The notes under the pieces were generated by a model. That model saw only the letters and a list, made by a program, of their open reading frames with translations, was not told the DNA's origin and ran no database searches. This document shows positions 41,055 through 49,193 of a stretch of 64,000 bases of DNA, piece by piece; position 1 is the first letter of the stretch; the number at the start of each line of letters is the position of its first letter. A program made the translations under genes and the position numbers. This DNA is from Clostridia bacterium (lineage in GTDB: Bacteria; Bacillota_A; Clostridia; Oscillospirales; CAG-272). The stretch is taken from assembly GCA_017462125.1 (NCBI GenBank), contig JAFTRQ010000122.1, positions 57,289 to 121,288 of the forward strand, read 5' to 3'.

Positions 41055-41528
41055 CTATCGCAGATCCTCGAGAAGCCGTTCAAGCTCCTCCTCCGAATCG
41101 ACACGTATCCCGATCTCAAGGCTTTGTCTGTCATCGGCCGGAAGGGAAGACACGGGAATGTTTTCCTCTCGCAACAGCTTGCCCTGTGCATCAAAAATTC
41201 CCACAGCCTCCTTGTATTCCCGCACGGTATAGAAGACCTTATCGTCTGAAGCTCCGTCGCTCTCAACCTCAGCTTCACGATCGCCTTGTGACAGACATTC
41301 TTTCGTTACGTCAAGTGCAAGATCAAGCTGAGCGCGGTGCGTCTTGATCTGCTCCGTCAGATTATTCACGGTAATTCTCATGTCGGATAAACGCTCCTTC
41401 AGCGCGGTGCATTCTTTCTTCATTTCCTCATACGATTCCTTGGCACGCATACTTGTGCAAACGCTGAGCGCCGTGATTGCCAACAGCGCCAGTGTGGTGA
41501 CCGTGCGCGTGATTCTTGTTATCTTCAT
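41055..41528 (-). CDS. BofC C-terminal-domain protein with membrane anchor and coiled coil
   Basis: A 157-residue protein: a signal or anchor span (about 8-26), a coiled coil (about 30-75), an acidic spacer, and a C-terminal domain (about 97-157). The end reads FYTVREYKEAVGIFD, then SLPADDRQSLEIGIRVDS and EEELERLLEDL. That block matches the C-terminal domain of BofC, an intermembrane-space protein which controls the SpoIVB protease and so sigma-K activation during sporulation. This suggests a spore former. AAGGAG lies 8 bases before the ATG. It is divergent from the penicillin-binding-protein gene. Confidence 0.72.
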   Translation of the reverse strand: MKITRITRTVTTLALLAITALSVCTSMRAKESYEEMKKECTALKERLSDMRITVNNLTEQIKTHRAQLDLALDVTKECLSQGDREAEVESDGASDDKVFYTVREYKEAVGIFDAQGKLLREENIPVSSLPADDRQSLEIGIRVDSEEELERLLEDLR

Positions 41529-41656
41529 ACAAATTCTCCTTGTCTTTTCACAATATTTAAATATTACATTTTTAGCATTGCCGCTAATTTGTGATATATT
41601 CAGTTATTTCGGAAAAAATATAACCGAACGATTTTGTTTTTTCAGAGGAAAAAGGA

Positions 41657-43693
41657 ATGAAAAAGTTTATAAAAATCCTACTGATCATCATGACCGTAAT
41701 ACTGCTCGCTTCAACGCTGACCCTGATCTGCGGAGCAACGTATTTGCTTCGCTACCGATCCGCACGCGTTGAGGATGAATTGCTGGAGATCAGCCACAGC
41801 TCGGGAAAAACCGAATTTTACCGATTCGACTATCACGACAGACAAAGCAGGCTTGGCAATGCGATCCTCATCGAAAACGCTTCGCTTGACAGCGGAATCA
41901 AATATAAATACACGTCGTATGACGAGATTCCTCAAAATCTGATCAATGCCTTTGTCGCAATCGAGGACAAGCGATTTTATCAGCATAGCGGAGTCGATCT
42001 TCTGCGTACGGGAATGGCCGCGATGAATTACGTTTTCGGCAGTGGCGAGTTTGGAGGCTCCACTATCACGCAACAGCTGGTAAAAAACCTCACGGGACGC
42101 GATGAATTCAGCGTTGACCGCAAGCTTACCGAGGCTTTTTGCGCGCTTGATATTGAAGAAAGATGTGATAAAACGGAAATCCTTGAAATGTATATGAACG
42201 TCATCAATCTTTCCGAAGGATGCCGTGGGATCGGTGCCGCGGCAGAGCTGTATTATTCCAAAGCGCCCAAGGATCTGACGCTTTCGCAATGCGCTACAAT
42301 TGCGGCAATCACCAACAATCCCGCGCGTTACGATCCCATCAAGCACCCCGAAAACAACCTTAAGAGAAGAAATCTGATTCTCAAATGTATGCTTGAGCAG
42401 GACTTTATCTCTCAAAATGAATATGACCTCGCCGTATCCGAGCCGATCACGCTTGACGTCTCTTCGGCGTACGGAAGCGGTTGTATCAATTCGTGGTACG
42501 TTGATATGGTAACCGAAGACGTCATCAACGATCTTTCGGCAAAATACAGCGTTTCCAAAAGCTCCGCCGCATTGATGCTGTATCGCGGCGGATATCGCAT
42601 CTATACCGCAATGGATAAGGATATCCAAGCGATCCTTGACGAGTATTATAAAGACGTTTACAACTTCCCGATTGACAGCCAAGGAAATATGCCGCAATCC
42701 TCTATGATCGTAATAGACCCCTACAGCGGAGATATTCTCGGCGTGGCGGGAGCTGTCGGAGAGAAGACAGGGAATCGCCTACAAAATTACGCCACGGATA
42801 CAAAGCGTCCTCCGGGATCTACGATAAAGCCCTTAACGGTATATGCTCCCGCACTCCAAGGAAAGCTGATCAATTGGGCTACTATCGTAGAGGATTCCCC
42901 CGTCATCACAGACAAAAATACGGCTTGGCCCTCCAACGTAACCGATACTTACGTTGGAAACGTTGATATCAAATATGCCATAGAGCATTCTCTGAATACG
43001 GTCGCCGTCAAGGTTCTTCAAACAGTTGGTGAGCAGGAGGCCTTTACTTTCCTGCACGATAAGCTCCTTATAAAGAGTCTCGACAGCCGTGCGGATATGG
43101 GAGCTGCTTCTCTTGCGCTGGGACAGCCGTCCCACGGTGTTACTCTGCGTGAAATCACCGCAGCCTACTCAATTTTCGAAGAGGGGATCATGAGCAAGCC
43201 CCGTTCCTATTTCAAGGTTACCGACAGCAGCGGCAGGGTTATATTGGATAACACTCCCCACGAAGAGGCTGTGCTGTCGCGTGAAACCGCAGCGATTATG
43301 ACCAAGCTTCTTGAGACGGTAGTTGATACGGGTACAGCTTCCGGTAAAATCGCGCTTGACGACAGAATTGACGTGGCAGGGAAAAGCGGCACCTCGCAGA
43401 GCAACCACGACAGATGCTTCATAGGATACACCCCCGAGCTTCTCGCAGGAGTCTGGTTCGGCTATGAATATCCCAAGGATCTATCAGAATTTGGCGGAAA
43501 CGTTTCGGTTTATTTATGGGATGAGGTTATGACCGCGATCTACGATCGAACGGAATACGGAAAAATCAAAAGGTTCAAAACACCCGAAACCGTTCAAAGG
43601 CTGACCTATGACGCGAAAACCGGCGAGCTACCCCCAAATAACGCCTCCTCCGAGCTTGCCGAAGGATGGTTCGAATCTCATATTTCGCAATAA
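41657..43693 (+). CDS. Class A penicillin-binding protein (PBP1a-type)
   Basis: Bifunctional peptidoglycan synthase of 678 residues. It has one N-terminal span (about 5-30) and a GT51 glycosyltransferase domain with the catalytic Glu in IEDKRFYQHSGVD (about 102) and GGSTITQQLVKN (about 131). A linker leads to the transpeptidase domain with SxxK in RPPGSTIKPL (about 390), SxN in EHSLNTVAV (about 447) and KSGT in AGKSGTSQ (about 577). It polymerises glycan strands and crosslinks peptides outside the membrane. A strong terminator follows the stop. Confidence 0.94.
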   Translation: MKKFIKILLIIMTVILLASTLTLICGATYLLRYRSARVEDELLEISHSSGKTEFYRFDYHDRQSRLGNAILIENASLDSGIKYKYTSYDEIPQNLINAFVAIEDKRFYQHSGVDLLRTGMAAMNYVFGSGEFGGSTITQQLVKNLTGRDEFSVDRKLTEAFCALDIEERCDKTEILEMYMNVINLSEGCRGIGAAAELYYSKAPKDLTLSQCATIAAITNNPARYDPIKHPENNLKRRNLILKCMLEQDFISQNEYDLAVSEPITLDVSSAYGSGCINSWYVDMVTEDVINDLSAKYSVSKSSAALMLYRGGYRIYTAMDKDIQAILDEYYKDVYNFPIDSQGNMPQSSMIVIDPYSGDILGVAGAVGEKTGNRLQNYATDTKRPPGSTIKPLTVYAPALQGKLINWATIVEDSPVITDKNTAWPSNVTDTYVGNVDIKYAIEHSLNTVAVKVLQTVGEQEAFTFLHDKLLIKSLDSRADMGAASLALGQPSHGVTLREITAAYSIFEEGIMSKPRSYFKVTDSSGRVILDNTPHEEAVLSRETAAIMTKLLETVVDTGTASGKIALDDRIDVAGKSGTSQSNHDRCFIGYTPELLAGVWFGYEYPKDLSEFGGNVSVYLWDEVMTAIYDRTEYGKIKRFKTPETVQRLTYDAKTGELPPNNASSELAEGWFESHISQ

Positions 43694-43703
43694 TCCTTCA
43701 TAT

Positions 43704-43734
43704 ACTGTGTTGACCTCGGTCAACACAGTTTTTT
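43704..43734 (+). terminator. Strong Rho-independent terminator directly before the next ribosome site
   Basis: The arms ACTGTGTTGACC (43704-43715) and GGTCAACACAGT (43718-43729) pair, followed by TTTTTT (43729-43734). The next bases, GGGGAG (43735-43740), are the ribosome site of the gene at 43749. Confidence 0.88.
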
Positions 43735-43748
43735 GGGGAGTGCTTTGA

Positions 43749-44237
43749 ATGAAATCGGGAAAAACGTTTAACCATATCTCTCTTATATTTGCCATTCTGT
43801 CCGCATCGGTCTGCCTTTGCATACGTTTACTGACAAACAGCCCATATGAAATGATCCACCGACTTAACTGTACCGATCTTTTTCCCCCGATCTGGCTGTT
43901 CAACGCTTTATCTGTCATCTGGAGCATATTAACGGGATTGGCTGTCGGTGCCGTAGTGGGATGCAGACCTCGGGGTAACGGAGAAATACAGGCTTATCGC
44001 GGCGGACTGTTTTTCCTCGCCTCTTTTTTTCTCTCTGCCTGCTGGTATCCCGTATTTTTCGGATCGGGCAGAGTATTCGTGGCTCTTATCCTTTCCTTTG
44101 TCGCGGTAATATGCTCAGCACTCTGTGTCTGTTCTTGGGTGCGCGTGTCACCACAGGCTTCATTGATCATTGCAGCCCATACACTTTGGCTTGCGTATAC
44201 CGTATTCCTCCTTTTTCGCATTCTTCTGCAAAACTAA
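43749..44237 (+). CDS. TspO/MBR-like membrane protein
   Basis: A 162-residue protein with five hydrophobic spans. Sequence marks resemble the tryptophan-rich sensory protein family: FPPIWLFNALSVIWSILTG near 45 (compare PPxWxFxxxWxxLYxxxG), ACWYPVFFGSG near 100 (compare NxxWxPxFF), and a last Trp-containing span. The TspO family binds tetrapyrroles and other ligands. The match is divergent, so function is not claimed. GGGGAG lies 8 bases before the ATG and right after a strong terminator. No promoter fits in the 55-base gap, so expression may depend on readthrough. Confidence 0.6.
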   Translation: MKSGKTFNHISLIFAILSASVCLCIRLLTNSPYEMIHRLNCTDLFPPIWLFNALSVIWSILTGLAVGAVVGCRPRGNGEIQAYRGGLFFLASFFLSACWYPVFFGSGRVFVALILSFVAVICSALCVCSWVRVSPQASLIIAAHTLWLAYTVFLLFRILLQN

Positions 44238-44289
44238 ACAGAACTTTATATAAAAAAGCCAAAAAACAAAATATTTACAAAAATAACTA

Positions 44290-44318
44290 TTGACAAAAAA
44301 TAGATTGTGTAGTATAAT
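44290..44318 (+). promoter_or_regulatory. Consensus sigma-A promoter of the DUF4430-like lipoprotein gene
   Basis: TTGACA (44290-44295), a 17-bp spacer and TATAAT (44313-44318), 40 bases before the start codon. Confidence 0.88.
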
Positions 44319-44358
44319 TTATGATAGTGATTAATACATATTCGGAGGAATATTCAAA

Positions 44359-44835
44359 ATGAAATCAGTAAAACTCATCTCGGTTATTTTGATTTTGGCA
44401 ACGCTTTGCTGTACCTTCATCGCATGCGACCAAGGCAGCACAGATGACATCGAGCTTCCCGCAAGACCCTTTTACGATATAACCGTATCCTTCCAGATCA
44501 AGGATTCCAACGGTAGAACGATCATCGATGCAGTTGATTATAACTATAAGGGACACGAAGACCCCACGATCCTTAACATCATCAGCGACTACCTTGTTAT
44601 CGTTGCCGACTACAAGTGCACGATCGACAAAAACAATACGCTTGTGCAGGTTGGTGGTTTGAAAGCAAGTGTATCCAAGGGTGAATATTGGGCATTTATG
44701 AAGGGAACAGACGTGGACGTTCAGACTATTCTTGCCGATAAGAGCCTTCAGACAAAGAACTTCATCGATGCGAAGATGAGCGATTATCTCGTCGAAGACG
44801 GCGCATCCTTCACAATCGTTCTCGTTACTGCTTAA
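44359..44835 (+). CDS. Lipoprotein with DUF4430-like (transcobalamin-like) domain
   Basis: A 158-residue lipoprotein. The signal peptide ends at FIAC (Cys23), followed by a short acidic linker and a beta-rich domain. That domain contains ILNIISDYLVI, GEYWAFMKGTDVDV and a final DGASFTIVL strand, the pattern of DUF4430 domains related to the C-terminal part of transcobalamin. Binding of a ligand outside the cell is possible; which ligand cannot be told. GGAGG (44344-44348) lies 10 bases upstream. It is a single gene with its own promoter and terminator. Confidence 0.75.
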   Translation: MKSVKLISVILILATLCCTFIACDQGSTDDIELPARPFYDITVSFQIKDSNGRTIIDAVDYNYKGHEDPTILNIISDYLVIVADYKCTIDKNNTLVQVGGLKASVSKGEYWAFMKGTDVDVQTILADKSLQTKNFIDAKMSDYLVEDGASFTIVLVTA

Positions 44836-44848
44836 ATTTCAACAATTC

Positions 44849-44886
44849 AAACCGACTTTTCCGATGCATGTCGGAAGAGTCGGTTT
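44849..44886 (+). terminator. Terminator after the DUF4430-like gene
   Basis: A 16-bp stem, AAACCGACTTTTCCGA (44849-44864) with TCGGAAGAGTCGGTTT (44871-44886), one G-U pair, followed by ATTATTAT. Confidence 0.75.
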
Positions 44887-44936
44887 ATTATTATACCTAA
44901 AATAATTTCAGCGCACAAAGAAAAGGAAGCAAAAGT

Positions 44937-45518
44937 ATGTTAATCTCAATTACAGGAAAGCTTGGAAGCGGAAAATCAACCATCTGCGGCATTTTGAAGG
45001 AAAGATACGGCTTCGATATCTTCAGCACAGGAACTATCAACCGTGAATTTGCCCGTAGCCTTGGAATCACAACACTCGAATTGAACGAAAGGCTGAAGGA
45101 GGATCCCGGACTTGACAAAGAGATCGACGGAACCGTCACAAGGCTATCTATCGAAAAGAAGGATGAAAAGCTGATCTTTGACTCCAGAATGGCTTGGCAT
45201 TTTGCAAAGGACACGTTCAAAATATTTTTGACGATCGATCCTATGGAGGCTGCGACCCGTGTTATGAAGAATCAAAGAGGCGCAGAAGAGCATTACGATT
45301 CCATCGAAGACGCATGCGCAGGTCTTATCAAACGCGGAAACGTAGAGAGAGAACGCTTTATTCAGATCTACGGTGTGGATTATTTTGATCACAATAATTT
45401 CGATCTGATCGTCGATACCACCACCCGTACCCCCGAGGAGATCGTAAATATTATTATGGAGAATTACGAAAGCTATTGCTCCGATCGCGCATCCTATGCT
45501 TCACCCAAAGAAATCTGA
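44937..45518 (+). CDS. Cytidylate kinase-like P-loop kinase
   Basis: A 193-residue nucleoside-monophosphate-kinase fold protein. Marks are the P-loop SITGKLGSGKSTI (about 5-17), FSTGTINREFAR (about 30-41, the position that binds CMP/dCMP in cytidylate kinases), FDSRMAWHF, and a lid with Arg residues (ATRVMKNQRG). The short form resembles archaeal-type cytidylate kinases and differs from canonical Cmk of 220 residues or more. The normal substrate is probably a nucleoside monophosphate, but this is not certain. The DUF362 gene follows after 13 bases. Confidence 0.72.
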   Translation: MLISITGKLGSGKSTICGILKERYGFDIFSTGTINREFARSLGITTLELNERLKEDPGLDKEIDGTVTRLSIEKKDEKLIFDSRMAWHFAKDTFKIFLTIDPMEAATRVMKNQRGAEEHYDSIEDACAGLIKRGNVERERFIQIYGVDYFDHNNFDLIVDTTTRTPEEIVNIIMENYESYCSDRASYASPKEI

Positions 45519-45531
45519 TTTTGGAGGCTGT

Positions 45532-46395
45532 ATGAAATCAACTGTTTATTTTTCCAAAGAAATCTCCGCTGAAAAGGTGCTCGAAATGTACCGCCTTACA
45601 GGAAAAAACTTGGAAGGAAAGGTAGCCGTCAAGGTCCATTCGGGCGAAACGGGTAATCAGAACTTCATCCGCCCCGATATGTGGAAGCCCGTGATCGAAC
45701 ACGTGAACGGCATGGTTGTCGAATGCAATACCGCATATAAGGGAACACGTCATGAAACAAAACTTCACATTGAAACGCTCCGCAATCACGGTTGGAGTAA
45801 GTATTTTCCCGTCGACCTGCTTGACGGAGAGGGACCCGACCTTGTGCTTGACATCCCCGAAGGTAAGAAAATAAAGAAAAACTTCGTCGGAAAAAATATC
45901 GTTAATTACGATTCGATGCTTGTACTGTCCCATTTCAAAGGACACCCTATGGGCGGATTTGGCGGAGCGCTCAAGCAGCTTTCCATCGGAGTTGCTTCGG
46001 CATACGGCAAAAAATATATCCACGGCGTTGGAAATACCGACGATTTCTGGAACGGTGACCACGACTCCTTTCTCGAGTCTATGGCCGATGCGGCTTCCTC
46101 TGTAGTGAAGCTTTTTGACGGAAATATCGTCTATGTAAATATTATGATGAATATGTCGGTTGACTGTGATTGCTGCGCCGTTGCGGAGGATCCCTGTATG
46201 AAGGATATCGGAATCCTCGCATCTCTTGACCCCGTCGCCATCGATCAAGCCTGCCTTGATCTTGTTTACGCGTCGACAGACAGAGGCAGAGATCACCTCA
46301 TCGAGCGCATTGAAAGCCGAAACGGCAAGCATACCGTCGACTCCGCGGCTGAGCTTGGTATCGGCAGTAAGGAATACGAATTGATTGATATCTGA
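45532..46395 (+). CDS. DUF362 domain protein
   Basis: A 287-residue protein of the DUF362 family. Seen are KVHSGETGNQNFIRP near 35, the NYDSMLVLSHFKGHPMGGFGG block near 125 that marks the family, GALKQLSIGVAS, and a CDCCAVAEDPC cluster near 222 with several Cys residues. The longer members carry a C-terminal 2[4Fe-4S] ferredoxin unit; this one ends without it. The Cys cluster may still bind a metal. ATG 45532 has GGAGG 4 bases upstream. It is cotranscribed with the kinase-like gene and followed by a strong terminator. Confidence 0.85.
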   Translation: MKSTVYFSKEISAEKVLEMYRLTGKNLEGKVAVKVHSGETGNQNFIRPDMWKPVIEHVNGMVVECNTAYKGTRHETKLHIETLRNHGWSKYFPVDLLDGEGPDLVLDIPEGKKIKKNFVGKNIVNYDSMLVLSHFKGHPMGGFGGALKQLSIGVASAYGKKYIHGVGNTDDFWNGDHDSFLESMADAASSVVKLFDGNIVYVNIMMNMSVDCDCCAVAEDPCMKDIGILASLDPVAIDQACLDLVYASTDRGRDHLIERIESRNGKHTVDSAAELGIGSKEYELIDI

Positions 46396-46401
46396 TATAT
46401 A

Positions 46402-46444
46402 AAAAGCATACCCGATAGACCTATCTACCGGGTATGCTTTTTTG
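46402..46444. terminator. Bidirectional terminator
   Basis: The arms AAAAGCATACCCG (46402-46414) and CGGGTATGCTTTT (46429-46441) pair perfectly, with an inner GATAG/CTATC stem and a T-run. It lies between the convergent DUF362 and MutS-like genes. Confidence 0.88.
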
Positions 46445-48055
46445 TTATTTTCCGATTTTTTTCAAAATGTTTTCATACGTCAATCCGTATCTCTGTGCAA
46501 TGTCACGGGCATAACTCTTTCCGTCGGGCTTTGCACGGAATATCTTGAAGGAACGCTTACCCTCCTCAATACCTGCCACAAGTGTATCGATCTTCACGCC
46601 TCCGTTGGCTGTGGACTCTGCATTAATACGATCGATCTCAGCTGCAAGCTCGTGAAGGTGTGTTGCAAAAAGGCAACGGCAGCCTACCATAGAAATGCCG
46701 GACAGAACCTCGCTCGCAATATAAGATCCCTCATAAGAGCCCGTAGAAGAGAAGGACTCGTCAAGAAGCACAAGACTGTGCTTGGTCACACTGTCAAAAA
46801 TCTCACCGAGACGTGCGCACTCCTCACCAAGTCGACCCTTGTCAATGGTATCGTCAGCACCTGTAGGGAAGTGGGTAAAAATGGCATCCGCAGGGCTGAT
46901 ACGCGCATTTTTGGCAGGCACGTACATACCCAACTGCATCATCGCAATACCAAGTCCCATAGCGCAGGTAATAACCGATTTACCGCCGCGGTTCGGTCCT
47001 GTCAGAACGTAGATCGTTGCGTCCTTATCATTGAATCTGACGTCGTTGGGCACGATCTCCTCGCCGTCAGGCAGCTTCAAGGCTACAGCAGGGTTATAAA
47101 GATCGTCGGAATCAAATACGCGCTCATCCATCGGCGCGATCTCGGGCTCGGTCAACCAACAGCCCTTTGCAACCAAGCGTTTCAGCATCTCCGTGCCTTT
47201 TACGACGAATTCGATCTCGGGCATAAGTCCGATCAGAAAATCAGTATTTTCAAGCACGTAGGTCTGCACGATCTTCTTCCAAGACTTCAGCGACGAATGA
47301 TATACGTCGTTGATCGCCGAATTGAAAGCAATGGAAAGTGCTGTTTTCTGGTTATCCGATTGCTTTTTGCCAAAGGGAACAAGGTTGGCAATGCAGGTAA
47401 ATTCGTCATCCTTAAAGTTGAGACGAAGAATCTTATCCAGCGCATCACCCGACTTGAAGGGCTCGGAGTTGATCGACAGCACTCCGGCATATTGAGGACG
47501 AAGCTGTGCGTCAAGATTGACACCAATGGAAACGCTCTTGATCTCACGTACGCGCTTGGTCAGCTCGTTCAGCTTCTGATTCAACTCTTTGTAATATTCA
47601 GACTCCGCAAGCTCGCGAACTCTTTCCTCAAGCACCTTGAACGCACGGCTCTTGATCTCCGCTTTCGCCCGCGATAAGCCCTCGTAAAGGATCTCAATGC
47701 AGGAAATGTAAAGCTCGATCTCGGTAATGCTGGACAGATAGTCGTCAGTATTGCCGTTGTCAGCCTCAAGACGGCGAAGCTCGGTGATGTCGGTCAAAAC
47801 GGGCATCAGCTCGTTCAAGGTCTCGGAGAGCGCAGGGCAATCCATCATATCCGCAAAGACCTCGTTACGGTACTTCATAACCTCCTTGGACGTGGTAAAA
47901 TAATCCGACAGCTCGGAGCTTTTCAGATCAAGGATCTCAAGCATTCCAAGCTCCTGGAGCGTATACATATCGATATCGGGTCTATCCTTGCCCGCATAAT
48001 AGTCCTGCTTGGTCATCGCATCGGGATACAGCAAGCTGAAATTTGTTAAATCCAT
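46445..48055 (-). CDS. MutS-like ATPase without mismatch-recognition domain
   Basis: A 536-residue protein that has the core and ATPase domains of MutS (domains III and V) but no N-terminal mismatch-binding domain. Walker A is GPNRGGKSV (about 353), Walker B is LVLLDESFSSTG (about 432), and the following THLHEL motif is present. A helical clamp-like region fills about residues 60-310. Such proteins occur in Clostridia outside MutS1/MutS2; their DNA role is not established. No Smr nuclease domain follows, so it is not MutS2. It is followed by a PHP phosphatase gene on its upstream side. Confidence 0.85.
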   Translation of the reverse strand: MDLTNFSLLYPDAMTKQDYYAGKDRPDIDMYTLQELGMLEILDLKSSELSDYFTTSKEVMKYRNEVFADMMDCPALSETLNELMPVLTDITELRRLEADNGNTDDYLSSITEIELYISCIEILYEGLSRAKAEIKSRAFKVLEERVRELAESEYYKELNQKLNELTKRVREIKSVSIGVNLDAQLRPQYAGVLSINSEPFKSGDALDKILRLNFKDDEFTCIANLVPFGKKQSDNQKTALSIAFNSAINDVYHSSLKSWKKIVQTYVLENTDFLIGLMPEIEFVVKGTEMLKRLVAKGCWLTEPEIAPMDERVFDSDDLYNPAVALKLPDGEEIVPNDVRFNDKDATIYVLTGPNRGGKSVITCAMGLGIAMMQLGMYVPAKNARISPADAIFTHFPTGADDTIDKGRLGEECARLGEIFDSVTKHSLVLLDESFSSTGSYEGSYIASEVLSGISMVGCRCLFATHLHELAAEIDRINAESTANGGVKIDTLVAGIEEGKRSFKIFRAKPDGKSYARDIAQRYGLTYENILKKIGK

Positions 48056-48074
48056 TTTATTCTATCCTTCCGAA

Positions 48075-48905
48075 TTATATTCTTACAACCGTTTTTTCGC
48101 CGTTGCGGACAACGAGCACGTCGCGCAGTCCCACGGAGCGGAGAAGGTCAAAGCCCTTATCAACACACTCTCCGATATGCTCGGGAGAATGGGAATCGGT
48201 TCCCACCGTAACAAGCTTACCGCCGCATTCCTTGTAAAGCGACAAAAACTCACGGTCAGGCAACGCAAATCCGAGCCCCTTCCACAGGGTAGAAACGTTG
48301 ACCTCCAAAGCGATGTCCTTTGCGATCATCTTCTGAAAAAGTGTCTCTGCCGCATCGGCATGCTTCATAAAATCGTAATGATTGCCCGATAGCGCACAAT
48401 AGCGGTAAATGTAGGTTAAATGAGCGATCGTATCAACCTGATCAAAGGCATCCACCACCTCGCAAAGCTCACCGCAGTAACGCTCAAACATATGACCGAT
48501 GTAGGCGTGCTGCATGCTTTTGAAAATTGCGTCGAAATCCCAGTAATAGAAGTCAACGGCACCGCGCACGTTGTGAATCGATCCGATGATAAAATCGTAA
48601 TCGTGCTTGCTGAGAAGAAGCCTTGCCTCCTCGGGATTCTGATTATACTGACCGATCTCGATTCCGTAAGCGAGATTCAGCTTGCCCGCATACTTTGCCT
48701 TGGCAGCCAAGATCTCTTTATAGTGATTGTCCGCATCGAATTCGGGGTATGCTGCCTCAGCCCTCCAATTGCATTCAAAATGGTCGGTGATGGCAAGATC
48801 TGTCAGACCGTTGGCAATCGCCGCCTCACAAAGTGCCTCGGGAGAGGAATTTTGGGCACCGTCAAAGGAAAAATATGTATGTGTGTGATAATCGCATTTA
48901 AACAT
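48075..48905 (-). CDS. PHP-domain phosphatase (histidinol-phosphatase HisK-like)
   Basis: A 276-residue PHP-family metal phosphatase. Ligand motifs in order: DYHTHTYFSFDG (about 4), ITDHFE (about 42), GIEIGQ (about 80), GSIHNVRG (about 107), AHLTYIYR (about 163) and GTDSHSPEHIG (about 233). This order fits histidinol-phosphate phosphatase of the HisJ/HisK type, but with no histidine genes nearby the substrate could be another phosphoester. ATG 48905 has GGAG 8 bases upstream; the frame to 49004 has no ribosome site. Confidence 0.85.
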   Translation of the reverse strand: MFKCDYHTHTYFSFDGAQNSSPEALCEAAIANGLTDLAITDHFECNWRAEAAYPEFDADNHYKEILAAKAKYAGKLNLAYGIEIGQYNQNPEEARLLLSKHDYDFIIGSIHNVRGAVDFYYWDFDAIFKSMQHAYIGHMFERYCGELCEVVDAFDQVDTIAHLTYIYRYCALSGNHYDFMKHADAAETLFQKMIAKDIALEVNVSTLWKGLGFALPDREFLSLYKECGGKLVTVGTDSHSPEHIGECVDKGFDLLRSVGLRDVLVVRNGEKTVVRI

Positions 48906-49037
48906 AAAAATCTCCAAAACATTATAATACATTATATATTGTACCACATTTTTGACGATTTGTATATAGGTTTTAGAAATTTTTCGCAACAAATTCTTAG
49001 TCAATACAATTGCACATTCATAATTTATAAAATTCCC

Positions 49038-49066
49038 TTGAAAAACAGAAGATTGTATGTTATAAT
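49038..49066 (+). promoter_or_regulatory. Promoter of uxaC
   Basis: TTGAAA (49038-49043), a 17-bp spacer and TATAAT (49061-49066). The transcript would have a leader of about 120 bases containing the two-hairpin repeat at 49122-49183. Confidence 0.75.
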
Positions 49067-49121
49067 TATATTAACGTAATAACTTAAAATCACGTAACGC
49101 GTAGGGCTGAACATAAAGATC

Positions 49122-49183
49122 AGCGTGAAGGTGGCTTCACGCAAGAATTATGCCTGCACGGCAAAATTCATCGATTACTATTT
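49122..49183 (+). repeat. Dispersed two-hairpin repeat, copy 2 (uxaC leader)
   Basis: Hairpin 1 is a perfect 8-bp stem GCGTGAAG/CTTCACGC (49123-49130 with 49135-49142). Hairpin 2 is GAATTATGCC/GGCAAAATTC (49145-49154 with 49160-49169), one mismatch. The tail ATCGATTACTATTT ends just before the uxaC ribosome site. Bases 49159-49183 are identical to copy 1. Confidence 0.75.
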
Positions 49184-49193
49184 GGAGATTATT

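Noticed and set aside
49125..49193. An N-terminal extension of UxaC through the repeat (frame open from a GTG at 49125).
   Set aside because: The extension is encoded entirely by the structured repeat, lacks its own ribosome site, and GGAG at 49184-49187 fits the ATG at 49194.
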